34,783 bases of DNA from Bacteroidia bacterium (GCA_030427785.1 JAUICR010000007.1:1-34783), one strand, 5' to 3'. Counted from the stretch's first letter, positions 1 to 9,312 are shown. Program-made: numbers and translations. The notes: generated by a model from the letters alone, not told the origin.

Positions 1-41
1 GATTAACAGTCAGATGCTCTAACCAACTGAGCTAAGGAGGA
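1..41 (-). tRNA. tRNA-Asn (GTT), partial; 3' part lies beyond the window start
   Basis: Reverse complement reads TCCTCCTTAGCTCAGTTGGTTAGAGCATCTGACTGTTAATC: acceptor 5' strand, D-arm, anticodon loop CTGTTAA with anticodon GTT. Confidence 0.93.
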
Positions 42-130
42 ATATGTTTTCCGTTAAATTTCGGGCTGCAATATTAGAACCTTTCAACTAATTACACAAT
101 ATTTGCGGCCACATTTTCAATTAAAAAAAT

Positions 131-1051
131 ATGAGCCTAGTAATAGTTGGTACAGTTGCCTTTGATGAATTAATAACACCCTTTGGAAAATCGGGAAAAA
201 TAGTCGGTGGGTCAGGTACTTACGCGGCACTTTCGGCTTCCAACTTTATAGATGATTGTAAAATCGTCTCTATTATTGGTGAGGATTTTCCAGAAAGCCA
301 ACTAAAAGAATTTCAGGCAAAGGGAATTTCTACAGAGGGAATAGAGGTGGTAAAAGGCGGAAAAACTTTCTTTTGGAAAGGAGAGTATCATAATGATATG
401 AATACCAGAGACACCTTAGATACTCAGCTGAATGTACTTGCTGATTTCAATCCGAGTCTTCCAGAAAATTGTAAAAACGCAGAGTTTTTGATGCTAGGCA
501 ATCTTACACCTCAAGTGCAGTTAAGCGTACTTAATCAAATGACAAAACGCCCAAAACTGGTTATTCTTGATACCATGAACTTTTGGATGGACATTGCCTT
601 GGATGAGTTGAAAGAAGTGTTGAAGAAGATTGATGTTTTAACTATTAATGATGAAGAGGCCCGTCAGTTGAGTGGTGAGTACTCCTTAGTAAAGGCTGCC
701 AAGAAAATATTTGAAATGGGCCCTAAGTATCTTATTATCAAGAAAGGCGAACATGGCGCATTGTTGTTTGATAAGGATGAAGTGTTTTTTGCACCGGCAT
801 TACCTCTAGAGGAGGTTTTTGACCCTACCGGAGCTGGAGATACTTTTGCTGGTGGCTTTATTGGTTATTTGGCAAGATCAAGAGATATCTCGTTTGACAG
901 CATGAAGAGAGCGGTTATTTATGGTTCTGCATTGGCTTCTTTTTGTGTTGAGAAATTTGGAACGGAAAGAATAGCAGAAATTACTAAAGCTGAAATGCAT
1001 CAACGGGTAAGGCAATTTAGAGAATTAACACAATTTGAAATAGAATTGTAA
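131..1051 (+). CDS. PfkB-family carbohydrate/nucleoside kinase
   Basis: 306 aa ORF with GGSGTYAALSAS near the N-terminus and C-terminal DPTGAGDTFAGGFIGYLA PfkB signature. Confidence 0.9.
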   Translation: MSLVIVGTVAFDELITPFGKSGKIVGGSGTYAALSASNFIDDCKIVSIIGEDFPESQLKEFQAKGISTEGIEVVKGGKTFFWKGEYHNDMNTRDTLDTQLNVLADFNPSLPENCKNAEFLMLGNLTPQVQLSVLNQMTKRPKLVILDTMNFWMDIALDELKEVLKKIDVLTINDEEARQLSGEYSLVKAAKKIFEMGPKYLIIKKGEHGALLFDKDEVFFAPALPLEEVFDPTGAGDTFAGGFIGYLARSRDISFDSMKRAVIYGSALASFCVEKFGTERIAEITKAEMHQRVRQFRELTQFEIEL

Positions 1052-1090
1052 TTGAGCTCGTATCGATAAATAATTGAAACGTACCGTTTA

Positions 1091-1119
1091 AAAAATCCCG
1101 ACCTAGTCGGGATTTTTTG
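1091..1119 (+). terminator. Rho-independent terminator
   Basis: AATCCCGAC-cta-GTCGGGATT stem followed by a T-run, just after the PfkB stop. Confidence 0.85.
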
Positions 1120-1279
1120 TTTTATACCCAACCAATAGTGCTTTACCAGCGTTAAAGGTATAACGAGTGGGGATTTAACACTCAAAAAATATTTTTTACG
1201 ACTTCTTTTGGTGAATTGTTCGGTTGTACCGGGTAAGCTGGTTTTCAGTAAATTGGCTTTCCCGGTTTTTCTTCTAAAA

Positions 1280-1837
1280 ATGAACCTAGATAAGAATCTT
1301 ATACCAGCATGCATTAAAGAGGATCGTAAGGCTCAGTTTGAGCTTTATCGAGTGTGCTACTCTGTGCTTATGTCAGTATGCTTGCGATACGAAAGGAATA
1401 AGGAGGACGCAGAATTTGTGTTAAATAATGTTTTTTTCAAGATCTTGAAGAATCTGAAAAACTATGATCCTAATATTCCTTTTGAAGCGTGGATACGAAG
1501 AATAGCTATTAACACTCAGATTGATGAGTTTAGGAAAAAAAGTAGGAGCCAGATTGAATACCATGAGGCGCCAATGCAGCTTGCTAACCTAACCATGATG
1601 GATTATAACGAAGCGGATAAAATGTTTGATGCTGAAGAATTGGAAATAATGATTCGGACATTACCGCCTACCAGTCAGAAGGTATTTAACCTTTATGTAA
1701 TTGACGGTTATAATCATAAGGAAATTGGGGAGCAGCTGAATATAAGTGAAGGAACAAGCAAGTGGCACCTGAGTAGTGCCCGAGCTAAGTTGAAAGAGCT
1801 GATGCGGAAAATTTTGAACAATGTGGCAGCGGTGTAA
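1280..1837 (+). CDS. RNA polymerase sigma-70 family (ECF-type) sigma factor
   Basis: Region 2-like (RNKEDAEFVLNNVFFKILKNLKNYDPNIPFEAWIRRIAINTQIDEFRKKSR) and region 4-like (YVIDGYNHKEIGEQLNISEGTSKWHLSSARAKLKELM) motifs. The ATG at 1280 is more plausible than the GTG/ATG-like start at 1208 of the ORF track. Confidence 0.9.
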   Translation: MNLDKNLIPACIKEDRKAQFELYRVCYSVLMSVCLRYERNKEDAEFVLNNVFFKILKNLKNYDPNIPFEAWIRRIAINTQIDEFRKKSRSQIEYHEAPMQLANLTMMDYNEADKMFDAEELEIMIRTLPPTSQKVFNLYVIDGYNHKEIGEQLNISEGTSKWHLSSARAKLKELMRKILNNVAAV

Positions 1838-3048
1838 TGACGGAGAGAGAACTAGAAAAATTATTTAGATCAAAACTCAACAATAGAGAGTTTCCTGTGA
1901 ATGAGGAAAACTGGGCTAGAATGGAGAGTATTCTTGACGCCAATCAGGTAAAGGCAGGTGCCTACTATTGGCGTTCGGTTGCTGCTATTTTAATGTTCGC
2001 TTTTTCGATTGTAGGGCTTCAGTTGTATAATGCTAAAGTTGCCTCACATAAAGAAAACCTAATTGTGGCCCCTAGTTCGCAAGAAATAGGAATAATGCCT
2101 ATGGAAAGTCAAACGGAAACCTCCGAGCCTAGAGATGCGCAGGATAACGTAACAAACACATCCGTAGCCAGCTCTAGCGCAGCAGAGCCCAAACCTACTG
2201 CCGTTCAAGCAGAAAAAGCAAATAAAACCCTTGCCACGAATATTGTAACCAGCGAGCTATTGAGCGAAGAAGTGTATGCAGAAAGTTCAGAGGTAGCAAG
2301 CCAAGGGCGTTTCGAAAGCCAAGAGGGAATAAGTTTAATTGGTAAAAGTAAGCTGCCTGGTTTGAAGGTTTCGTTTGCTGGATTGACAGGTTTAAAGACA
2401 GTTTCCTCTTTGGAGGCTAATACATCACCAATTTCTAAAACGGATTATAAAGGAAATTTGTTCATAGTAGCAGGCCCGGTGTTTAGTGGATCTTTTAATG
2501 ATAATACTCTCGGAACCGGGTTTCAGGCTGGCTTGGCATATCAATATAAGTTTGCTAATAAGCTAAATATGGAACTGGGGGTAAATTATGTTCGCTTAAA
2601 CAATGTAGGCCTCACTAGCCAATCAGATAGCACCTTTTTCCACTTTGGCATGGAGCGGGTAGAAACAGAGTCCTTATGCGACCAGTTAGATTATGTAGAA
2701 ATACCGCTTAGCGTTTCTTATCAGGTATTACCTAAGCACGAAATTGGTTTTAGAGGATATGCATCACTTTTGGTAAACGCCAGCCAAGAAACCACAAAAA
2801 CTACCTATGCCTCAAAATCTGGAGTGCGTGTAGAGAATACATCGTCCAAAGGATATAATGAGGGTTTTAATCGTTATGATTTTGGAATTGGAGCATTTTA
2901 TAGATATACGTTTAATCAAAGCTTTAGTATGGGTATACAAGTTAATAGAGGCTTGGTAGACGTATCTACTATGGATGATGATTTGACGGACAACAGTAAT
3001 CATGTAAATCTCAATACTAGGATAGAGTTGAGGTACAATATTTTTTGA
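1837..3048 (+). CDS. Putative membrane-spanning anti-sigma-like protein with C-terminal outer-membrane beta-barrel domain
   Basis: Short soluble N-terminus, single TM (approx. aa 46-62, RSVAAILMFAFSIVGLQLY), about 140 aa Ser/Glu/Ala-rich linker, then alternating beta-barrel-like C-terminal domain ending in ...RIELRYNIF. ATG overlaps the sigma factor stop (TAATG). Confidence 0.75.
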   Translation: MTERELEKLFRSKLNNREFPVNEENWARMESILDANQVKAGAYYWRSVAAILMFAFSIVGLQLYNAKVASHKENLIVAPSSQEIGIMPMESQTETSEPRDAQDNVTNTSVASSSAAEPKPTAVQAEKANKTLATNIVTSELLSEEVYAESSEVASQGRFESQEGISLIGKSKLPGLKVSFAGLTGLKTVSSLEANTSPISKTDYKGNLFIVAGPVFSGSFNDNTLGTGFQAGLAYQYKFANKLNMELGVNYVRLNNVGLTSQSDSTFFHFGMERVETESLCDQLDYVEIPLSVSYQVLPKHEIGFRGYASLLVNASQETTKTTYASKSGVRVENTSSKGYNEGFNRYDFGIGAFYRYTFNQSFSMGIQVNRGLVDVSTMDDDLTDNSNHVNLNTRIELRYNIF

Positions 3049-3051
3049 TAA

Positions 3052-4170
3052 ATGAAGCGAATACTTGTACATATTAGTCTTTTGTGTGTGATACTAGCAG
3101 CCTGTTCAAAAGAGGCAGGGCACACAGATCAGTATGTTGATAATCACCGGTTTTTCCTAAAGGGAGAAGTAAATGGAGAACCCTTTGATATAAAAGCCGG
3201 AGAAGACGACTATTTTCTGGAGACTAGTTACAGTAGAGATAATGGTATAGTTATTATGGAGGGCACTTTAGCAAGGACGACCGAGCCAAATCGCAATGCC
3301 TTCAGTATTAAAATAAGAGGCGCTGAGGTTTCATCATCTCAAACTCAGTTTTTGGTAGACGAAAACATAGTTGAAAAAAACTATGCTTTTAGAGACAAAA
3401 GTGGTTTTAATTCACAACCTGAGAAGTATGAGATTTCTTTTTTTGGTGATACTACTTTGGCCAATTTAGAATATACCTGGACGTTTCCTGATGGAAGTTA
3501 CTCTAACGACCAAAGTCCTACCCGAACCGTAGATATAAATAGCTATGTAGATTTTCCGGTAAGTATGCAAACCAGCCAAAATGGTGGTTGCCAAAGTTTG
3601 GTAACGCATTACGTAAACTTAGCAGATGATTGCGATGGTACATTCCGTATGGAAATTCCAAGTACGGGTAGTATGTACAAAACAGAGGTGAAAACCTGGG
3701 CGGGTGATATAGACAGGGCCGAGTGGTTTTTAGATGGCAATCAAGTGTATCCAAACTTTTTCAACGAAATAGATATAAATCAAGTGCCGGGGGCAAGCGT
3801 ACTAAGCTGTGATATCTTATTTAAGGACGGTTGTACAAAGAGAATAGAGAGAGACCTGAGCGTAACAAACTATAACCCCTGCGTTACTGATATGTGGTAC
3901 AGCAAAAACAAACCTGTAATCTTTAATCCAAATCAGTATTCAACCATAGAGATTGAGTACTATGACAGTGCGGGTGAGCTTTATAGCTCTTATTACTCTA
4001 ATGTAGAAGGTGAGTTTAAAATTGTTTCTACTTCTCCATTTCAGCAAAATGAAAACGGGCAAAGCACTATACGCTTCTTTATGGAGCTAGACGTGATGCT
4101 CAAAAACGATCAAGGCGAAACTCTTTCTCTAAAAAATGTATTTGGAACTTTGGCGGTAGCGCACCCTTAG
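3052..4170 (+). CDS. Hypothetical lipoprotein with PKD-like region
   Basis: Signal peptide and lipobox MKRILVHISLLCVILAACSKE; 3 bp after the preceding stop; YTWTFPDGSYSNDQSPTRTV is PKD-like. Confidence 0.75.
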   Translation: MKRILVHISLLCVILAACSKEAGHTDQYVDNHRFFLKGEVNGEPFDIKAGEDDYFLETSYSRDNGIVIMEGTLARTTEPNRNAFSIKIRGAEVSSSQTQFLVDENIVEKNYAFRDKSGFNSQPEKYEISFFGDTTLANLEYTWTFPDGSYSNDQSPTRTVDINSYVDFPVSMQTSQNGGCQSLVTHYVNLADDCDGTFRMEIPSTGSMYKTEVKTWAGDIDRAEWFLDGNQVYPNFFNEIDINQVPGASVLSCDILFKDGCTKRIERDLSVTNYNPCVTDMWYSKNKPVIFNPNQYSTIEIEYYDSAGELYSSYYSNVEGEFKIVSTSPFQQNENGQSTIRFFMELDVMLKNDQGETLSLKNVFGTLAVAHP

Positions 4171-4673
4171 GCTTCAAAAGCTAAAAGCACTTCGTTTTTT
4201 TCTACTGCTTTTCCAATCTCGGCATGCACAGATTTTACAATAGCATCACTTTCAGCTTTCAGCATATTTTCCATTTTCATAGCCTCTAATACAACTAGTG
4301 GCTGCCCTTTGCTTACACTCTCGCCCTCTTTTACAAGCACCTTTAGTACTAAGCCAGGCATTGGGGCTTTAAGGTCGTTTACCTTACTGCCCACAAGGTT
4401 ATCCATACCCAACTCTGCCAGCAATATTTCAAATTGATCTTTGGCTTCAAGCGTATACTCAGTATTATTTACCCTTAGCGTAAAAGTATGAGTCTCGTAA
4501 TCGGCATGCACCAGCGATACGTTGTAGCTTTTTAGGTCATGAAGAATATTTAATTCCGTAGATGTACCGGCTATATCAAGTGAATAATCTACACTATCAA
4601 TTTTTCCAGAATTCGGATTATCCTTGTTAGGCTCTAGTTTATACGTTTTTTCTCCAATGCTAATCTGATACAT
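4167..4673 (-). CDS. Biotin/lipoyl attachment domain protein (biotin carboxyl carrier protein of an acyl-CoA/pyruvate carboxylase)
   Basis: Biotinylation motif VVLEAMKMENML with APMPGLVLKVLVKEGESVSKGQPL. Confidence 0.92.
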   Translation of the reverse strand: MYQISIGEKTYKLEPNKDNPNSGKIDSVDYSLDIAGTSTELNILHDLKSYNVSLVHADYETHTFTLRVNNTEYTLEAKDQFEILLAELGMDNLVGSKVNDLKAPMPGLVLKVLVKEGESVSKGQPLVVLEAMKMENMLKAESDAIVKSVHAEIGKAVEKNEVLLAFEA

Positions 4674-4698
4674 ATTCTTCAGCTTTAAATAATGCCAG

Positions 4699-4706
4699 TA
4701 TTTTTG
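4699..4706 (+). promoter_or_regulatory. Bacteroidota -7 promoter box (TATTTTTG, fits TAnnTTTG)
   Basis: TAnnTTTG match 20 bp before the ATG at 4727, in the divergent intergenic gap; no clear -33 TTG checked. Confidence 0.4.
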
Positions 4707-4726
4707 ACGAAATTTTTGACGCGAGC

Positions 4727-6439
4727 ATGCAAAGATGGCTAATTTTTATTTTCTGTTTACCGCTTATCAGCTGGGGGCAAAATGCCAATGTTGAAGTCAT
4801 CAGCACGGAGCTGTCTTATTGGCTAGCGGGTTCGCAAATGAATGCGGATACATCAATAATAAATGGTAAAGCGAACATTGAGTTTCGCAGCCTACAGTCT
4901 TCTCAAAGCTTAAACCTAGAAGTTGGAGCATTGCAAGTAAAATCTATTTCGTTAAAGGAAGGAAGAATAAAACGTGCACTGCCGTTTGAACACAAGAATG
5001 GTATTTGTAAAGTACCGTTTGAAACAGAGATTTATCAACATATCGAATGGCAGATAGACTTTGAGCTCCCTTATAGGAACGACAGCTATTCTGCAGACGT
5101 TTTTCTAAAAAAGAACTTGATGGTTCTTAATCCGATTGCAAGCACACAAGAAGGAGTTGGGTCTTTGGCGTATTTTTTTCCGCGTTTCGGTGATGATGTG
5201 GGAGTATTAAAGCTAAACCTGAGCTTTCCGGTGAGTAAGACAATTGGTTTTCCAGGCAAATTAGAATTTGAGGTAACACAAAAGGGAGGCGTTCAAAGTC
5301 AGTTTTGGACCTCTGAAAAAGCTATCTCTGCCAAGGAGTTTTATCTATTCGTTTCCGAATTTGAAGAAGAGCAAGCTAAAGATCCTGATCAGGAGTTTGA
5401 ATTGACGAGCTTTGAGTTAGATGCTATAAGAGCGAGTACAGCACCAGCACGTATGGCTCCCGCCCTTCTTTTTTTTGGAATTGAGCCACAATCATATACT
5501 GACAGCCAGTTGGTAGAAATTGATAGCTTAAGTGCTGGGCTATTTACTGGGTTTTTTATACAAGGAAATGAGCCAAATATGGGTGTGCTGGCTGAGGAAC
5601 TAAATCGGAGAAAAGCCCTGGCCCTATATATTAATAGCAATGATACCGCCTTAGCTTCTGACCTTTTGTGGAAAACAATGACAGATGAAAAGGGTAAGGA
5701 ATGGGAAGAAGAAGTGCTTAAGGATAAGTGGGAGAAAAGAAGATACTTGAAGACTCAATTTCAGCCAATAGTATATGCTTGGCGTTTTGATAAGTGGAAA
5801 AACGCAAATCCCAAATTGGTATCGGCTTTAGATTATGAGCAATTAGACACAGGTTTTTTACAGCCATTTTTAATCAGCCAAAGCATGTATAGCTTAAGCT
5901 TGAGCTACTACTACGTAGGGGGCGATAACACATTTTATGTAAGTTATGAGCAAGACAGTACTGCGGCTCCACCCTATATAATGCCTATACAGATTACAGT
6001 GTTTACTAGCCAAGGTGTAATAGATACTATAGGAATAATAATAAAGCAGCAAGGACGAATAGAGGTGAATTGTCAAGTAGCGCCCAGTGGTGTACAAGTG
6101 TATTTAGGCGAAAACAAACTGGGTACCTACGTAGATGTAAAACCAGATGCTTATTTGTTATTTCAACTAAGCAAAGCTGAAAGTAAGGAACAACGAAAGG
6201 AAGCTCTAGAGGGGTTGTTTAAGACAGCGAACCCAAATTTGTTTTCTACGGCCTTGGGCATAGCCATGCGCGATGAAGCAGATGAAATAAAAATAATGGC
6301 GTTGCAAAATGCAGGAGATTTAAACATTGCACAACAGTACAAGTTAAAAGCTACCATCATCAGTTTGAGCCAAAATAATAATGCTGAAGTACGAGAATTA
6401 GCTTCGGCTTTGGTGGTCAAATATTATCCTGACAAGTGA
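4727..6439 (+). CDS. Hypothetical secreted protein; possible M1-aminopeptidase-like architecture without catalytic motif, C-terminal HEAT-like segment
   Basis: Signal peptide (MQRWLIFIFCLPLISWGQ); beta-rich N-terminal half; PYIMPIQITVFTSQGVIDTIGIIIKQQGRIEVNC segment; C-terminal helical repeat; no HExxH found. Confidence 0.55.
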   Translation: MQRWLIFIFCLPLISWGQNANVEVISTELSYWLAGSQMNADTSIINGKANIEFRSLQSSQSLNLEVGALQVKSISLKEGRIKRALPFEHKNGICKVPFETEIYQHIEWQIDFELPYRNDSYSADVFLKKNLMVLNPIASTQEGVGSLAYFFPRFGDDVGVLKLNLSFPVSKTIGFPGKLEFEVTQKGGVQSQFWTSEKAISAKEFYLFVSEFEEEQAKDPDQEFELTSFELDAIRASTAPARMAPALLFFGIEPQSYTDSQLVEIDSLSAGLFTGFFIQGNEPNMGVLAEELNRRKALALYINSNDTALASDLLWKTMTDEKGKEWEEEVLKDKWEKRRYLKTQFQPIVYAWRFDKWKNANPKLVSALDYEQLDTGFLQPFLISQSMYSLSLSYYYVGGDNTFYVSYEQDSTAAPPYIMPIQITVFTSQGVIDTIGIIIKQQGRIEVNCQVAPSGVQVYLGENKLGTYVDVKPDAYLLFQLSKAESKEQRKEALEGLFKTANPNLFSTALGIAMRDEADEIKIMALQNAGDLNIAQQYKLKATIISLSQNNNAEVRELASALVVKYYPDK

Positions 6440-6450
6440 AATCCAATCCC

Positions 6451-6458
6451 TAAATTTG
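6451..6458 (+). promoter_or_regulatory. Candidate Bacteroidota -7 box (TAAATTTG) for rseP
   Basis: TAnnTTTG match in the 85-bp gap before rseP. Confidence 0.35.
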
Positions 6459-6524
6459 CGGGCTGTGAAAATAAAGCAGATTAAAGGCGTTTAGTAAGAT
6501 AATCAAGCGCACTAAAGAAACATA

Positions 6525-7844
6525 ATGGAGATTTTTATTCAAGCTTCTCAGTTTATACTGAGTCTTTCCCTTTTAATAATATTACACGAGTTGGGTCATT
6601 TTATACCAGCTAAACTTTTCAAAACCAAAGTGGAGAAATTCTACTTGTTTTTTGATCCATGGTTTTCGTTGGTAAAAAAGAAAATAGGTGATACCGAGTA
6701 CGGTATTGGGTGGTTGCCATTGGGTGGTTATGTAAAAATAGCTGGGATGGTAGACGAGAGTATGGATAAGGAGCAAATGAAACAAGAACCTAAGCCTTGG
6801 GAGTTTCGTTCAAAGCCAGCTTGGCAGCGACTTATTATTATGCTAGGAGGGGTTACCGTAAATGTGATTCTTGCCATTGTCATTTATACAGGTATGATGA
6901 TGCATTATGGCGAGGAAGTGTTGCCAAATGAAAACATCACCTGGGGTTTGGCGGTAGATAGTACGGCTGAGCAGTTAGGCCTTAGAGACGGTGATAAGAT
7001 TGTATCGATAGACGGGAAAAAGATAGAGTCTTTTAGAGATATTTCATTGGAATTGCTTTTGGGTGAGGCGGGCCAAATTGAGGTAGACCGAAATGGTGAA
7101 ACTCAAATGATATCCGTGTCGGATGCTCAAAAAGGAATGGTAATAGCCGCTAAAACGGAGCTGGTGAGCCCTCGTTTTCCTTATGTAGCAGGAGGTTTTG
7201 TTGAAGGGTCTGCTTCTGCAGAATCAGGAATGAAAGAGGGTGACTCGTTGATTGCTTTAAACGGCAAACCCCTTTACTTTTTTGATCAGTATGTAGAAGA
7301 AATTCCGAAACTAAAGAATGAAGAAATACACATAACAGTAGTGCGCGCGGGTGAAACCTTAGATGTGCACATGACCGTACCCGAGGAAGGTAAAATTGGG
7401 CTAAGGCCACTTGCTCCAGGTCATTTCTTCGAAATTGATTCTAAAAAATATGGCTTTGTAGAGGCGGTGCCTGCGGGCTTTTCAAAATCGAAAAAAGTGC
7501 TTACGGATTACATCCGTCAGTTTAAGCTAATCTTTAATAGCGAAACGGGTGCCTACAAAGAACTTGGAGGTTTTATTATGATTGCCAATCAATTTGACCC
7601 GGTATGGAACTGGGAAAAATTCTGGGGCTTCACGGCTTTCTTAAGTATTATGTTGGCCTTTCTTAATATTCTTCCTATTCCGGCCTTGGATGGCGGCCAT
7701 GTGGTGTTTGTACTTTGGGAAATGATAACAGGCCGCAAACCCTCCGAAAAAGTCTTAGAGTATGCTCAAATGGTTGGGTTTATAATTCTCCTTGGGCTTA
7801 TCCTTTTGGCCAACGGAAACGATATAATTAAGCTCTTTAACTAA
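6525..7844 (+). CDS. rseP: RIP (site-2) zinc metalloprotease RseP
   Basis: ILHELGHFIPAKLF (HExxH), two PDZ-like regions, C-terminal NILPIPALDGGHVVF motif. Confidence 0.95.
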   Translation: MEIFIQASQFILSLSLLIILHELGHFIPAKLFKTKVEKFYLFFDPWFSLVKKKIGDTEYGIGWLPLGGYVKIAGMVDESMDKEQMKQEPKPWEFRSKPAWQRLIIMLGGVTVNVILAIVIYTGMMMHYGEEVLPNENITWGLAVDSTAEQLGLRDGDKIVSIDGKKIESFRDISLELLLGEAGQIEVDRNGETQMISVSDAQKGMVIAAKTELVSPRFPYVAGGFVEGSASAESGMKEGDSLIALNGKPLYFFDQYVEEIPKLKNEEIHITVVRAGETLDVHMTVPEEGKIGLRPLAPGHFFEIDSKKYGFVEAVPAGFSKSKKVLTDYIRQFKLIFNSETGAYKELGGFIMIANQFDPVWNWEKFWGFTAFLSIMLAFLNILPIPALDGGHVVFVLWEMITGRKPSEKVLEYAQMVGFIILLGLILLANGNDIIKLFN

Positions 7845-7849
7845 AACGA

Positions 7850-8347
7850 ATGACGGCTCAAGAAATAATCAATTCCCTAGGCTTGCAAGAGCACCCTGAA
7901 GGTGGTTATTTCAAAGAAACTTACAGAAGCAAGGATCAGATTGGATTAGAGAGTTTGGATAAGGCGTATGACAGTAAGCGGAATTACTCTACGGCTATAT
8001 ACTTTCTGCTGACTTCCGATACGTTTTCTGCTTTTCACAAAATCAAGCAAGATGAGTTTTGGCATTTTTATAAAGGTAGCTGTATTAAGTTGCATCAAAT
8101 TTCGCCAGAAGGAGCATATAAGTGCGTACTAATAGGTGCTGACTTAACAGCGGGCCAGGTGCCTCAATATGTAGTGCCTGGTGGTTATTGGTTTGCTGCT
8201 GAGGTATTGCAAAAAAATAGTTTTGCACTGGTGGGCTGTACGGTTTCTCCGGGCTTTGATTTTGCTGATTTTGTATTGCCCTCTCGTCAAGAAATGAAAG
8301 ACTTATTTCCGCAGCATAGTGATGTTTTTGAAAGGCTATGTAGGTAG
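7850..8347 (+). CDS. Cupin domain protein (DUF985-like)
   Basis: LGLQEHPEGGYFKETYRS...STAIYFLLTSDTFSAFHKIKQDEFWHFYKG...VPGGYWFAAEV. Confidence 0.9.
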   Translation: MTAQEIINSLGLQEHPEGGYFKETYRSKDQIGLESLDKAYDSKRNYSTAIYFLLTSDTFSAFHKIKQDEFWHFYKGSCIKLHQISPEGAYKCVLIGADLTAGQVPQYVVPGGYWFAAEVLQKNSFALVGCTVSPGFDFADFVLPSRQEMKDLFPQHSDVFERLCR

Positions 8348-8470
8348 AATGTCTATTAGTGATTGCATGTTTTAGGTTTTAGCAGCCTTTTTTTGGGATA
8401 GTAAAGTTTGGTTTAATATCAACTATGATTATTTTAACAGTGACCTGAGCCAAATTCTATCTCCCATCCT

Positions 8471-8794
8471 ATGAAAAGAAAAATCAAAATACCTCCCATT
8501 GTAAAGCCTTTTGAGCACAAGGAAAAGCTTATATTAAGGGACTACTTGGCTATGCAGCGCACCACGCTTGCTAACGAGCGCACCTTATTTTCGTACATAC
8601 GTACCAGCCTGTATCTGGTAATTGGTGGTATAGGGCTTTTAAAACTTGAAGACTTCCAAAGCCTTCGCTGGCTTGGTTATGTTGCCCTGGGTATTAGCGC
8701 CTTGATGATTATTTACGGCCTTGTTCGCTATCTAGTGCTTAAGCGTACACTTACTAAGTTTTATCGCGACTTAGGTATGCCAGAGGAGGTGTAA
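8471..8794 (+). CDS. DUF202 family membrane protein
   Basis: LAMQRTTLANERTLFSYIRTSLYLVIGGIGLLKL signature plus a second TM segment. Confidence 0.9.
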   Translation: MKRKIKIPPIVKPFEHKEKLILRDYLAMQRTTLANERTLFSYIRTSLYLVIGGIGLLKLEDFQSLRWLGYVALGISALMIIYGLVRYLVLKRTLTKFYRDLGMPEEV

Positions 8795-8875
8795 CCAGCC
8801 TACCAAAGGAAAAAGAATTCCAAAAAATTGACTGAAGATATCCAAAGGCATAGGTGCTTGGCTAAGTAAAGCTTA

Positions 8876-8891
8876 TGGCTCAAACGAGCCA
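8876..8891. terminator. Weak hairpin between convergent genes
   Basis: TGGCTC-aaac-GAGCCA stem; no strong U-tract on either strand. Confidence 0.3.
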
Positions 8892-8893
8892 AT

Positions 8894-9268
8894 TTAGTGT
8901 TCTATACCTGCCTTAGTAAAAAGCTCCTTAATATCTGGGGTAATAGGTAAGGAGCGTAAGGGAGGGACGTTAGCACCACCAGTGTTTCCAAGGGGTATTT
9001 TTCCAACAAAAGATTTTACACCACCCACCAAAAGCCGCGGTATTTGACCCAGAATTTCCTTAGGGCTTTTGATCTTAAATCCAAATTGCAACATTTTCCA
9101 ATGCGCATAACTATGGTGCCAGGGCGATGCCTGACCAATTACATGAGCTCGTTCTAAATGTTGCCAAGCCAATTGTAGTTGTCCAGAGTGTAGTTGGGTT
9201 TGATAGTCGTCCAATTCCTTTTGGTAGAATGGCTTTAAGTACGGATGAATGGTAAAATGAAATTTCAC
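8894..9268 (-). CDS. DUF3703 family protein
   Basis: LQLAWQHLERAHVIGQASPWHHSYAHWKMLQFGF. Confidence 0.85.
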   Translation of the reverse strand: MKFHFTIHPYLKPFYQKELDDYQTQLHSGQLQLAWQHLERAHVIGQASPWHHSYAHWKMLQFGFKIKSPKEILGQIPRLLVGGVKSFVGKIPLGNTGGANVPPLRSLPITPDIKELFTKAGIEH

Positions 9269-9312
9269 GGCAGATTATTTAAGGGATAAAATTAAATTTT
9301 TCTACGGGCTTA

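Noticed and set aside
1000-1314. - strand 104-aa ORF over the PfkB/sigma junction
   Set aside because: Spans a terminator and the starts/ends of two confident genes; no family signal
2812-3072. Antisense 86-aa ORF and similar antisense ORFs throughout (e.g. 5894-6097, 7150-7410, 18638-18913, 29323-29610)
   Set aside because: They lie fully inside well-supported genes on the opposite strand with low-complexity composition; typical shadow ORFs
4167-4170. 4-bp overlap of convergent stop codons (TTAG)
   Set aside because: Common in compact bacterial genomes; not evidence of special regulation
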